DNA from: Betaproteobacteria bacterium
GTDB taxonomy: Bacteria; Pseudomonadota; Gammaproteobacteria; Burkholderiales; JAHFRG01
Assembly (NCBI GenBank): GCA_023258935.1
Contig: JAHFRG010000004.1
Span: 1-15,143 of the forward strand
DNA: 15,143 nt
Direction: 5' to 3'
This document shows positions 1 to 6,971 of this stretch, piece after piece (position 1 is the first letter of the stretch; every line of letters starts with the position of its first letter). The translations under genes and the position numbers were made by a program. A model generated the notes under the pieces. That model searched no databases and was not told the origin of the DNA. It saw only the letters and a list, made by a program, of their open reading frames with translations.

Positions 1-167
1 ATGATGCCCACACAGATCAACGCGAGCATGAGCAGCCCGAGGACTCCGAGGTCTGCCTTGGTCAGGGTCGCGTCGAACAGGTCGCCCCATGGCGTGAGCA
101 GGATCACCGGGATGATGATGAGCGCCATCAGCGAGAAGCCGAACCAGAGTTCCTTGCGCAGCTTCAC
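1..167 (-). CDS. dctM: TRAP transporter large permease DctM, N-terminal part only
   Basis: Only the first 55 codons are in the window; the rest lies beyond base 1. The reading frame opens with GTG at 165-167, which overlaps the TGA stop of the small permease gene (164-166) in a GTGA arrangement, so the two subunits are translationally coupled. AAGGAG sits 8 bases upstream of the GTG. The visible protein begins VKLRKELWFGF and has two hydrophobic stretches (about residues 11-25 and 42-55), as expected for the first membrane segments of a DctM protein. In TRAP systems DctM is the channel-forming subunit that couples solute import to a sodium gradient. The assignment rests on position directly after dctP and dctQ plus membrane character, since the conserved core of the family is not visible. 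Confidence 0.8.
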   Translation of the reverse strand, partial: MKLRKELWFGFSLMALIIIPVILLTPWGDLFDATLTKADLGVLGLLMLALICVGI

Positions 168-787
168 TTGCCCGGCTCCTTGTGCACGACGTACTTGTCA
201 AGCTTCTGAATGTCCTCGTCCTTGACGTGGACCATTTTCTTCAGCTCATCCACGTCAACTTCCTGGACGTCCGCCTCGCGCGAGGGCCATGCGTTCTGCT
301 TAATGCAGATGACGCAACGGATGATTTCGACGATGCCCTGCACCAGCACGATTGCACCTGCGATCGGGATGATGGTCTTGAACGGGTAGTACGCCGGGCC
401 TTCGGAGGTGACGTTCGAATGTTCGTTGATCGCCCAAGACTCGGCTGCATAATAGTAGCCCGCCCAGACAAACGCGACGATCCCGGGGAGGAAGAACACA
501 ATGTAGAGCGTGAGGTCAATGGTGGCCTGTGCCCGCGGCGTAAAGTAGCCGTAGATCATATCGCCGCGGACGTGGCCGTTTTTCGCGAGCGTATAAGCGC
601 CGGCCATCATGAAAAGGGTCCCGTACATCATGATCATGTAGTCGAACACCCACGGGTGCGAGTGGTGGAGCACGTAGCGCGAGTACACTTCCCAGGAGAT
701 GAGCAAGGTGAGGCCGACGATGAAGAAGGAAAAGGCGTGCCCAACCCAGGTGCTCACCTTGTCAACGAACAGCAACACTTTTTGCAT
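164..787 (-). CDS. dctQ: TRAP transporter small permease DctQ
   Basis: This is the small membrane subunit of a tripartite ATP-independent periplasmic (TRAP) importer; it pairs with DctM and helps dock the binding protein. Counting from the ATG at 785-787, the 207-residue protein has four hydrophobic segments: about residues 13-33 (HAFSFFIVGLTLLISWEVYSR), 48-65, 86-108 and 136-156. The second segment precedes a conserved-looking NGHVRGDM motif typical of DctQ. It ends in a charged cytoplasmic tail of about 45 residues, which is longer than in many DctQ proteins. A TTG two codons upstream (791-793) could also start it, but the GGAGG at 797-801 is 9 bases from the ATG and only 3 from the TTG, so the ATG is preferred. 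The gene follows dctP after 270 bases holding a terminator and a dyad repeat, and overlaps dctM by 4 bases. Confidence 0.9.
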   Translation of the reverse strand: MQKVLLFVDKVSTWVGHAFSFFIVGLTLLISWEVYSRYVLHHSHPWVFDYMIMMYGTLFMMAGAYTLAKNGHVRGDMIYGYFTPRAQATIDLTLYIVFFLPGIVAFVWAGYYYAAESWAINEHSNVTSEGPAYYPFKTIIPIAGAIVLVQGIVEIIRCVICIKQNAWPSREADVQEVDVDELKKMVHVKDEDIQKLDKYVVHKEPGK

Positions 788-796
788 GGCCAAAAA

Positions 797-801
797 CCTC
801 C
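797..801 (-). promoter_or_regulatory. Ribosome binding site for dctQ
   Basis: GGAGG on the minus strand, 9 bases before the ATG at 785-787. It decides in favour of that ATG over the closer TTG at 791-793. Confidence 0.6.
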
Positions 802-851
802 AATAATGCGGCGGCGAATCGGAAAACTGCTAGAGCTCGTCCAGAATTCGA

Positions 852-930
852 AACCGCCGATGAACGCAGATGAACGCGGATAAGATCAACCCCTAAGGTG
901 TTCGGCGTTTATCGGCGTGCATCTGCGGTT
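852..930. repeat. Imperfect inverted repeat with tandem gatgaacgc units
   Basis: Bases 852-875 and 907-930 are inverted copies of each other with 20 of 24 positions matching, separated by 31 bases. The left arm reads aaccgccgatgaacgcagat and continues for four bases; it contains two copies of gatgaacgc one base apart (859-867 and 869-877). The right arm ends in gcatctgcggtt. The element lies in the noncoding gap between dctP and dctQ. Its layout is like extragenic palindromic repeats that occur in many copies in proteobacterial genomes, but only one is present here, so that label is an inference. In RNA it could form a long stem-loop ahead of dctQ. Confidence 0.6.
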
Positions 931-998
931 ACACGGGTTTCAGGGTTTTCGATACATTTACTATTTTGCCACTTCCGTCCCGTTCCTGGCAGTGCCCC

Positions 999-1030
999 AA
1001 AAAAACACCATCCGGAGCCGCGGATGGTGT
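999..1030 (-). terminator. Rho-independent terminator after dctP
   Basis: Bases 1005-1014 (acaccatccg) and 1021-1030 (cggatggtgt) form a perfect 10-bp stem with a 6-base loop. On the minus strand the stem is followed directly by seven T (complement of A at 999-1005). It begins 28 bases after the dctP stop codon (1058-1060). It lies inside the dctP-dctQ-dctM unit, so it probably acts as a partial terminator that leaves more binding-protein mRNA than permease mRNA. Confidence 0.85.
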
Positions 1031-1057
1031 TGGTGTTTCCCGTGAGAACGTTCGGTA

Positions 1058-2203
1058 TCAGCCCTTCTTGCCGAAGTAATGGTGATAGGCCATACGCGGG
1101 CTGACCTGCGTGTCGAGATACCAGCGCGCCGAGCGCTCGGCGAACTTGCGCTGCGACTCGACTACCTCCTTGAACAGCGGGTTCTCCGCCGACTTCTTCT
1201 TCGCAACCTCATCGAAGATTTCGAGTTGCTTCTGCAGCACCGAGTCGGGGGTCTTGTAGAACTTGACGTTCTGTTTGGTCTGCATCTCGGTATAGTCCGT
1301 GGAGTAGCGGTCGATCGCCTTCCACGACATATCCGCGGAAGCGGCCTCCACAGCGTACTCGATCATATACTGGATCCTTTTCGGCAAGGCGTCATACTTC
1401 GTCTTGTTGAAGGTGATCTCGAACTGCTCCCCGTTCTGGTGGTAGCTCTGCAGCATGCATATCTTGGATACGTCGGGGAAGCCGAGCAGGCGGTCGGAAC
1501 TCGCGTTGTTGAACTCGGCCGCATCGATCAGCCCGCGGTCCATCGCCGGCACGATTTCGGCGCCCGGCAGCGCGATTACCGCCGCGCCCATGCCCTGGAA
1601 AAGGTCAATCGAGATACCGACGGTGCGGTACTTCATACCCTTGAAGTCGTCCGGACTGGTGATCGGCTTCTTGAACCAGCCGAGCGGCTGCGTCGGCATC
1701 GGCCCGTAGGGGAAGGACACCACGTTGGCGCCGATTGACTGGTAGATCTTCTGCAGCAACTCCTTGCCACCGCCATACTTGTGCCAGGCGAGCACCTGGT
1801 TGGCATCCATGGAGAAACAGGGGCTTGATCCCCACAGCGCCAGGGCATTTTGCTTGCCGTAGTGATAGACCAGCACGCCGTGACCGCCGTCGAGCGTACC
1901 TTTCGAAACTGCGTCAAGCAGGCCGAAGGCCGGCACCACCGAGCCTGCCGGCAACACCTCGATCTGGAGGTCGCCGGCGGTCATGTCGTTCACCTTCTTG
2001 GCGAAGTCCAGCGCATATTCGTGAAATATATCTTTGGCGGGCCAGGTGCTCTGGAAGCGCATTCTGACCACCTGCGACTTTACAATCGATGGAAAACCAA
2101 GTGCCGCGGCACCGGTGCCAATCGCTGCAGCGCCTTTGAGGAATTTGCGACGCGTGGTCGCCGTTTCAGACTTGGCTGCGGCGACAGTAATCTGCTTCTT
2201 CAT
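1058..2203 (-). CDS. dctP: TRAP transporter solute-binding protein DctP, Tat-exported
   Basis: This is the periplasmic substrate receptor of the TRAP importer, 381 residues, normal for the family. It starts with a twin-arginine signal: residues 17-23 read TRRKFLK, followed by an Ala/Gly-rich hydrophobic stretch (about 24-39), so folded export by Tat is likely. The mature part carries DctP hallmarks: FHEYALDFAKKVNDMTAGDL (60-79), the KGTLDGG segment (101-107), and GMKYRTVGI (189-197), whose Arg193 sits where TRAP receptors use an arginine to clamp the solute carboxylate. Overall it resembles the TakP/2-oxo-acid and lactate branch more than the C4-dicarboxylate branch, but the true solute cannot be read from sequence. 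A strong AAGGAGG (2209-2215) lies 5 bases before the ATG at 2201-2203. The gene stands first in its operon, 189 bases from the antiporter gene above it. Confidence 0.93.
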   Translation of the reverse strand: MKKQITVAAAKSETATTRRKFLKGAAAIGTGAAALGFPSIVKSQVVRMRFQSTWPAKDIFHEYALDFAKKVNDMTAGDLQIEVLPAGSVVPAFGLLDAVSKGTLDGGHGVLVYHYGKQNALALWGSSPCFSMDANQVLAWHKYGGGKELLQKIYQSIGANVVSFPYGPMPTQPLGWFKKPITSPDDFKGMKYRTVGISIDLFQGMGAAVIALPGAEIVPAMDRGLIDAAEFNNASSDRLLGFPDVSKICMLQSYHQNGEQFEITFNKTKYDALPKRIQYMIEYAVEAASADMSWKAIDRYSTDYTEMQTKQNVKFYKTPDSVLQKQLEIFDEVAKKKSAENPLFKEVVESQRKFAERSARWYLDTQVSPRMAYHHYFGKKG

Positions 2204-2392
2204 GAAATCCTCCTTATGGTATTTAAAGACTGGACAACGTTCAGACGGAACCCCGCTTGTTTTATGATTTGCTTTGGCGCGGAGGGGTTAACGCTTATTA
2301 AAAACCCTTATTCCCCCTACATCAGGCCAACCGTGTCATCGTATACCCAGGACGGGGCAAAATCAATCACAGGTTATTGCGAAAATTCTGGG
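2204..2392 (-). promoter_or_regulatory. Intergenic region presumed to hold the dctP promoter
   Basis: This 189-base, fairly AT-rich gap lies between the end of the antiporter gene and dctP. It must carry the dctP promoter unless transcription reads through. The best sigma70-like candidate on the minus strand is TTGATT, 17 bases, TACGAT just below base 2370, a weak match (4 of 6 at each box). I found no sigma54-type GG/GC pair. The gap is introduced by a 7-bp hairpin (2391-2397 with 2405-2411, ggctaag/cttagcc) that straddles the antiporter stop codon but has no clean T-run, so it is at best a poor terminator. Confidence 0.35.
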
Positions 2393-3787
2393 CTAAGTTT
2401 TAACCTTAGCCAGTTCCACTACGGCCGGTGCAACAGCGACCGATTTCACACGCTTGGCATCCGGATGCCAGCCGAGAACCAGCACCAAGGCCGCGAATCC
2501 CAGCATATAGGCCACCGCCACATGCCAGCCATGCCTGAGCCATGACCCGACCGACTTGGCTTCCGGGTACATGTTTGACAGCGCCACGCCGGCCGAAGAA
2601 CCGAACCAGATCATCGAACCGCCGAAACCCACTGCATACGCAAGATAACCCCAATCGTAGCCCCCCTGTTTGAGCGCCAGGGCGGTGAGCGGAATATTGT
2701 CAAACACTGCAGAAACAAAACCCAGCCCCAGCGCCGAATGCCAGGAAGCTGCTGGCAGTTTTTCCACGGGCATTAGCGACGCGCATAGAATCAGCGACAG
2801 CAGGAAAATGCTGCCTTTGACCGCATTGGGCACCACCTTCCAGTCGGGTTTGCGAAGCGGCACCGCAATCAGAATCGCCAGCCACACCGCTGCACCGATA
2901 AAAGGAAAACGGTCGGAGACATCAGTAAACTCGACGTTGACCACGACGTTGGCGGTGATTGCGGCAATCAGGATCAGCGCGACGATGGCAACCCGCCCCC
3001 AATCAATCCGCACTCCTCGCAGCGGGTCTTTCCTGATCGGCGAATAGCGCTGCTGCTGCAGTGCCGCAGGAATGCCAAAAATCACCATCGCCACGGATGC
3101 CCCCACATAAGCCTCAATCACATCTAAGGGGTTCACCCCGTCGATCCACATCATAGTTGTGGTAGTGTCGCCGACCACGCTGCCCGCTCCTCCGGCGTTG
3201 GAAGCGGCGACGATCGCCGCAAGATATCCAATATGCACCTTGTGCTTGAATACCGTTGCCGCAACCGTGCCTCCGATGATTGCCGCCGCAATGTTGTCAA
3301 GAAAGCTCGACAGCACGAAGATCATCAACAACAATACAAACCCGCCTTTCCAGTCGTCAGGTAGGAATTTGGGCAGCACGGCCGGCACCTGACTTTCTTC
3401 GAAATGCCTGGAAAGCAGTGCGAATCCGACCAGCAGCAGGAACAGGTTGGTGAGGATCACCCACTCATGCCCCATGTGCGAGACGAAACCGGCAAAGCCG
3501 GACCCGTATTTGAATCCAACGAACAGGAATTTATAACCTAGGATGACAGCAAGACCAATCAGCGCAACTTTGAGCGTGTGGTGATGGAACAGCACTACGC
3601 CCAGGAGAGTCAGCGCAAACAGGATGAAATCGACGGGAATCCCGAACAGTGCGGGCCCGTCTTTCTCGACAAAACCGTACACCGGTGCCGCGCTAGCGAT
3701 GCTGCTCCATGCCAAGAAGAATGCCGCGAGCAGCGGCTGCTGCTTGCTGCGCGTAATGCGCCCTATAACATTTTTAAAAAAAGCCAT
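2393..3787 (-). CDS. nhaD: NhaD-type Na+/H+ antiporter (ion transporter superfamily)
   Basis: A polytopic inner-membrane protein of 464 residues predicted to exchange Na+ (or Li+) for H+. The N-terminus looks like a signal peptide or first helix (about 18-34, ending ASAAP). Two related halves each carry an Asp-Asn-Ile motif: SSFLDNIAAAIIGG (160-173, Asp164) and SAVFDNIPLTA (359-369, Asp363). After the first comes SNAGGAGSVVGDTTTTMMW (196-214, Asp207), and after the second GFGGSMIWFGSSAGVA (387-402). These match the NhaD pattern (AANAGG, GD.TTTM, DN.P, GGSM..GS.AGVA) better than ArsB or citrate carriers, though all share the superfamily. The AGGAG before the ATG at 3785-3787 is unusually close, one base away. 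The gene starts 57 bases after the glutamate-cysteine ligase gene, so it could be a third member of that operon or be separately transcribed. Confidence 0.82.
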   Translation of the reverse strand: MAFFKNVIGRITRSKQQPLLAAFFLAWSSIASAAPVYGFVEKDGPALFGIPVDFILFALTLLGVVLFHHHTLKVALIGLAVILGYKFLFVGFKYGSGFAGFVSHMGHEWVILTNLFLLLVGFALLSRHFEESQVPAVLPKFLPDDWKGGFVLLLMIFVLSSFLDNIAAAIIGGTVAATVFKHKVHIGYLAAIVAASNAGGAGSVVGDTTTTMMWIDGVNPLDVIEAYVGASVAMVIFGIPAALQQQRYSPIRKDPLRGVRIDWGRVAIVALILIAAITANVVVNVEFTDVSDRFPFIGAAVWLAILIAVPLRKPDWKVVPNAVKGSIFLLSLILCASLMPVEKLPAASWHSALGLGFVSAVFDNIPLTALALKQGGYDWGYLAYAVGFGGSMIWFGSSAGVALSNMYPEAKSVGSWLRHGWHVAVAYMLGFAALVLVLGWHPDAKRVKSVAVAPAVVELAKVKT

Positions 3788-3837
3788 GCTCCTCTTCCAT
3801 GGAACCGCGCGATTCTAGCACTGATTTGAAACACAGG

Positions 3838-3854
3838 CCGGGCTTCATGCCCGG
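3838..3854 (-). terminator. Stem-loop overlapping the ligase stop codon, possible weak terminator
   Basis: Bases 3838-3843 (ccgggc) pair with 3849-3854 (gcccgg) around a 5-base loop that contains the TGA stop (3845-3847) of the glutamate-cysteine ligase gene. On the minus strand it is followed by CCTGTGTTT, which is not a proper T-run. It may attenuate transcription into the antiporter gene 51 bases further on, or only protect the mRNA end. Confidence 0.35.
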
Positions 3855-4972
3855 TCCGGTTTTCCCATCCACAGGTTGCTTTGCAAGCGGGCCACATCGT
3901 TGAGCGAACCGGATTTTTTGAGTTGTTCGCGCAACCAGGATGAATCGTTGCGGCGCGTCGCCGTCTCGTCGAGCAATTGGTTGAGCGCCGCGCTGCTTTC
4001 CAGCGCCACGGCATGCGGTGCGAGTTTCTTGAGAGTGGCGATGAGGTCGTCACCCAAGTTGGCATGCTGCTGATCATAAGGATTGATGAAATTGGCGGCG
4101 AAACCGAAGCGGCAGGCCTGGAAACGGTTGTAGTTGTAAACCAGATAAAGATCGGGTGTCGCCTCGCGCGGCCGTTCAATCAGGTAATAATGCGCGAGCG
4201 CCTGGGCGAAGGCCGCAAGCAGCGCAGCCTTGTCGACAGTGAGGGGTGTGTCGCAAACGCGGATTTCAATCGTCCCGTATTCCGGCTTGGGGCGGATATC
4301 CCAGTAGAAATCCTTCATGCTTTCCACGATTTTGTAGCGATGCATTTTCTCAAAATAGGCGTTGAATTCATCCCAGCTTTCAACCAATGGCATAGTGCCG
4401 CTTAAGGGAAAGGCGCTGATGGCGTTGAGACGAGAGGAGACAAAGCTGGTGTCTTCGCCCTGGTAAAACGGCGAGGAAGCGGAAAGCGCGATGAAATGCG
4501 GAATATGGCGTGACAGCATGTGGATGAGATAGACCGCGTCATCGCCGTTGGAGCAGCCGATGTGGATGTGCTGACCGAAGACGGTGAACTGCTTGGCGAG
4601 ATAGCCGTAAAGATTAAGCAGATGTTTGAAACGCTCGGTTGGATAAATGCGCCGATCGCTCCACTGATGAAAGGGATGCGAGCCTCCGCCGGCAATGCGC
4701 AGGTTGAGGAGCTCGGCCTGGCGCGCCACCACGCTGCGGACAGTCCGTAGCTCGTCCGCAAGGGTCGTGTAGCGTTCGTGGATCGAGGAATTGAGTTCGA
4801 TCATGCTCTCAGTGATTTCCGGCTTGACCTCGCCGGGATGTTTCACTTTGCCAAGCCTCGCCAGCAAATCAGCGGCATCGCGCGCCAGATTGCAATCATG
4901 GGACTTGAGGATCTGCAGCTCAAGTTCAACGCCCATGGTGAACGCCGGCGATTGTGTGAATTCCAGCGTCAT
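3845..4972 (-). CDS. ybdK: YbdK-type glutamate-cysteine ligase (carboxylate-amine ligase, GCS2 family)
   Basis: Members of this family form an ATP-dependent amide bond between the gamma-carboxyl of glutamate and the amino group of cysteine, though their physiological role is often unclear. At 375 residues it has the usual family length. Visible landmarks are MGVELELQIL (13-22) with metal-binding glutamates, MIELNSSIHE (57-66), AGGGSHPF (94-101), GQHIHIG (133-139) and GTIEIRVCDT in the second half, all conserved in GCS2 proteins. The ATG (4970-4972) overlaps the stop of the upstream antiporter gene in an ATGA arrangement, indicating translational coupling and one operon. It differs from the large GshA-type ligases. 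An EgtA-like role, giving gamma-glutamylcysteine for ergothioneine, is possible because egtD is 5.7 kb away, but nothing in the sequence proves it. Confidence 0.9.
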   Translation of the reverse strand: MTLEFTQSPAFTMGVELELQILKSHDCNLARDAADLLARLGKVKHPGEVKPEITESMIELNSSIHERYTTLADELRTVRSVVARQAELLNLRIAGGGSHPFHQWSDRRIYPTERFKHLLNLYGYLAKQFTVFGQHIHIGCSNGDDAVYLIHMLSRHIPHFIALSASSPFYQGEDTSFVSSRLNAISAFPLSGTMPLVESWDEFNAYFEKMHRYKIVESMKDFYWDIRPKPEYGTIEIRVCDTPLTVDKAALLAAFAQALAHYYLIERPREATPDLYLVYNYNRFQACRFGFAANFINPYDQQHANLGDDLIATLKKLAPHAVALESSAALNQLLDETATRRNDSSWLREQLKKSGSLNDVARLQSNLWMGKPDRA

Positions 4973-6171
4973 CGTCGTTCTCCGGCTTCGCCCGCCTGCT
5001 TCAGCGCAAACTTGGTCGCCAGCGGGCCGATAAGCTCCAGTATCGCAACTGCCGAAAGCACCACCGCCGACAACTTGGCGCCAAATTCAGGATACAAACT
5101 GGAGGCGTCTTGCACCATGACGATGGCGAGCCCTGACATCGGCAGCAATGAGATGCTGAGCAGGCCCGCCGCCCCCGGGCGCAACCCGCTTAAACGGCCG
5201 AACACCAGGATTGCCAGCGCCTTGCCGAGGAAACGCAGCACGATGTACATACCAGCGATGAACGCCACCTGCGGCAACACATCGAAGCGCAGGCCCGCGC
5301 CTGCCATCACAAAAAGAATCACAAAAAACAACTGCCCGCCATGACCGAATTGCACCGCCATCAGTTTGTGGCGGAAATCAAGATTGCGCGCCAGTATCCC
5401 GACAGTGAGCAGTGTTACCAGCACCGAAAGATTGAGTGAGCGGGCCAATCCCGCCGTGAATACAATCATGCCAACCAGCATGATGAACTGGCGATCCTCG
5501 CGCTTGCCCAGCCAGGCTGCGAAACGCAGCACGAAGAAACTCACGACGAGACCCGTCAGCAGCGAACCCAGCATGACATAGAGCGGTTGAGGCAGCGTTT
5601 CCGCCCATCCGGCTTGCTGTTCCAAATGCAGGAACGGCAGCAGCATGGTCACACTGAAGAAGGCAAACACGCTGTTAATTGCGGTAAGCAGCAACATGCG
5701 CTCGGTAAGCTGTCCTTCCGAGCGCAACTCGTGCGCCACCAGCAACACCACCGCCGGAGAAGTGGCTATACCGATTGCCGCTGCAAGCGCGGCATGGAGC
5801 GGCGGGTAATCGAAGTAACGCAGCCCGAAATAAACCGCACAGAAGGCAAAGGCGCTTTCCGCAATCGCGGTGGCGAACAGCCAGCGGTTGCGGCGCAGCC
5901 ATTGGTAATCAAGACGGCGGCCGAGCTCGAACAGAATCAAGCCCAGCGAAATATCCACGAACACCCTGCTTTCCTTAATGAGCTGGCTGCTCAATACGCC
6001 CAATCCTACGGGACCGAACAGCACGCCCACCAGCAGGTAACCGGTGATGCGCGGCAAGGCGAACAGCCGCGCCACTTCGCCGCCCAGCAAACCCATCAGC
6101 AGCAGCAAGCCGAACAGGATGGGCGGTGTGAGTGCGGGGGGCAAACTTGGCAGAAAATTGAGCTCGGGCAT
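4969..6171 (-). CDS. CPA2-family cation/proton antiporter, membrane domain only
   Basis: A 400-residue membrane protein with about 11-13 hydrophobic segments, expected to exchange K+ or Na+ for protons. It carries CPA2/KefB-like landmarks: PRITGYLLVGVLFGPVGLG (40-58), SLGLILFELGRRLD (75-88) and AAIGIATSPAVVLLVAHELR (131-150). The Asp-Asp pair of electrogenic antiporters is not seen in the segment around 134-140, where ATSPA stands instead, as in electroneutral or Kef-like relatives. It ends right after the membrane domain (KFALKQAGEAGERR), with no TrkA-N/RCK nucleotide-binding domain, so it is shorter than KefB or KefC. No good Shine-Dalgarno precedes the ATG at 6169-6171, so initiation may be weak. 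It is the first gene of a coupled pair with the YbdK-type ligase, behind a convincing promoter at 6266-6295. Confidence 0.88.
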   Translation of the reverse strand: MPELNFLPSLPPALTPPILFGLLLLMGLLGGEVARLFALPRITGYLLVGVLFGPVGLGVLSSQLIKESRVFVDISLGLILFELGRRLDYQWLRRNRWLFATAIAESAFAFCAVYFGLRYFDYPPLHAALAAAIGIATSPAVVLLVAHELRSEGQLTERMLLLTAINSVFAFFSVTMLLPFLHLEQQAGWAETLPQPLYVMLGSLLTGLVVSFFVLRFAAWLGKREDRQFIMLVGMIVFTAGLARSLNLSVLVTLLTVGILARNLDFRHKLMAVQFGHGGQLFFVILFVMAGAGLRFDVLPQVAFIAGMYIVLRFLGKALAILVFGRLSGLRPGAAGLLSISLLPMSGLAIVMVQDASSLYPEFGAKLSAVVLSAVAILELIGPLATKFALKQAGEAGERR

Positions 6172-6265
6172 GGTGATTGAAAAGTGAAGTGATACAACGG
6201 ATGGCGCGCGTAAGCGATGATTTCACGCCCGCATGAGACAGGAACTGCTAGTTAACGATAGACAG

Positions 6266-6295
6266 ATTATAACCAGCGTCTGTTTTTTCGGGCAA
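6266..6295 (-). promoter_or_regulatory. Sigma70-like promoter for the antiporter-ligase operon
   Basis: On the minus strand TTGCCC (6290-6295) and a perfect TATAAT (6266-6271) are 18 bases apart, with a TG just upstream of the -10 box. The predicted start near base 6259 leaves a leader of about 88 bases before the ATG at 6171. The promoter begins only 35 bases past the lutC stop codon, so it separates the two operons. Confidence 0.7.
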
Positions 6296-6329
6296 ACAAA
6301 TTTTTCCGCCGGTCATGCAACGCAATAAA

Positions 6330-6971
6330 TCAATCAACGAGGATAATGTGCACCCGGTAAGGACCATGCGCGCCAAGCGTGACGGTTTGTTCTATATCTG
6401 CCGTTCTGGATGGGCCTGAGACAAAGTTCACGGCTCGTGGCATCACAGGATATTCTTTGCGCAGCAAGCTCCAGGCTTCTTCCATGCCTTTTACAATGCG
6501 CGTGCTGCGCACCACCGCGATGTGAGTTTCAGGCAAAAGGCTGGTCGCGGGAGGAGACTCTTTTCCTGAAAGCAGCACCAGTGTCCCTGTTTCCGCAATC
6601 GCGCAGAACGCGCCGGTAATGCCCACCAGATCACTTCCTTTCGCAGGCCGCGCGGCCACATTCATGCCTTGCGCAGTCCAATCGAGTTGTGTAAATTCCG
6701 GCCAGCACACCGCTTGCAGCGGCAGATTATTTTCGCGCAAATAACGCGCGAGCGCTTGCGGCACTTCGCTGGCTGACGCGACCTGATCTATGCTGCTCGC
6801 TAAACTCAAAACGCGGTCGCGAAAGCGCGCTATAAGATTCCATTCAGCCCGCGGCCTGGGTCCCGCCGCATGTTGGCTGATATAAGCGTCAATTTCCTCG
6901 CGATCGGCGCGACCGGCGCTCTTGCCAAGCGCGGCTCGAATTCGGCCCATGGTATTGTCTCGCGCGCTCAT
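6330..6971 (-). CDS. lutC: Lactate utilization protein LutC (LUD domain)
   Basis: The third subunit of the LutABC L-lactate oxidation system, in which lactate is converted to pyruvate through iron-sulfur proteins rather than a flavin dehydrogenase. The 213-residue protein is a single LUD domain, the usual LutC size. Its N-terminus has the expected charged helix with MGRIRAALG (8-16). The LUD core shows GSDLVGITGAFCAIAETGTLVL (112-133), HIAVVRSTRIV (150-160) and the signature VSGPSRTADIEQTVTLGAHGP (184-204). Its ATG (6969-6971) overlaps the TGA of mmsA by 4 bases (ATGA), so it is translationally coupled to the aldehyde dehydrogenase rather than to lutB. The stop is followed within 35 bases by the next operon's promoter; I see no good terminator between them. 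Confidence 0.92.
   Translation of the reverse strand: MSARDNTMGRIRAALGKSAGRADREEIDAYISQHAAGPRPRAEWNLIARFRDRVLSLASSIDQVASASEVPQALARYLRENNLPLQAVCWPEFTQLDWTAQGMNVAARPAKGSDLVGITGAFCAIAETGTLVLLSGKESPPATSLLPETHIAVVRSTRIVKGMEEAWSLLRKEYPVMPRAVNFVSGPSRTADIEQTVTLGAHGPYRVHIILVD

Noticed and set aside
182..883. 233-codon open frame on the plus strand opposite dctQ
   Set aside because: Asp/His/Val-rich complement of a membrane protein gene, with no credible start or domain.
1079..1738. 219-codon open frame on the plus strand opposite dctP
   Set aside because: Arg/Leu/His-rich mirror of the receptor gene; no ribosome site and no recognisable motif.
2204..2392. Sigma54 promoter for the TRAP operon
   Set aside because: No TGGC-N8-TTGC-like pair with correct spacing is present on the minus strand of this gap.
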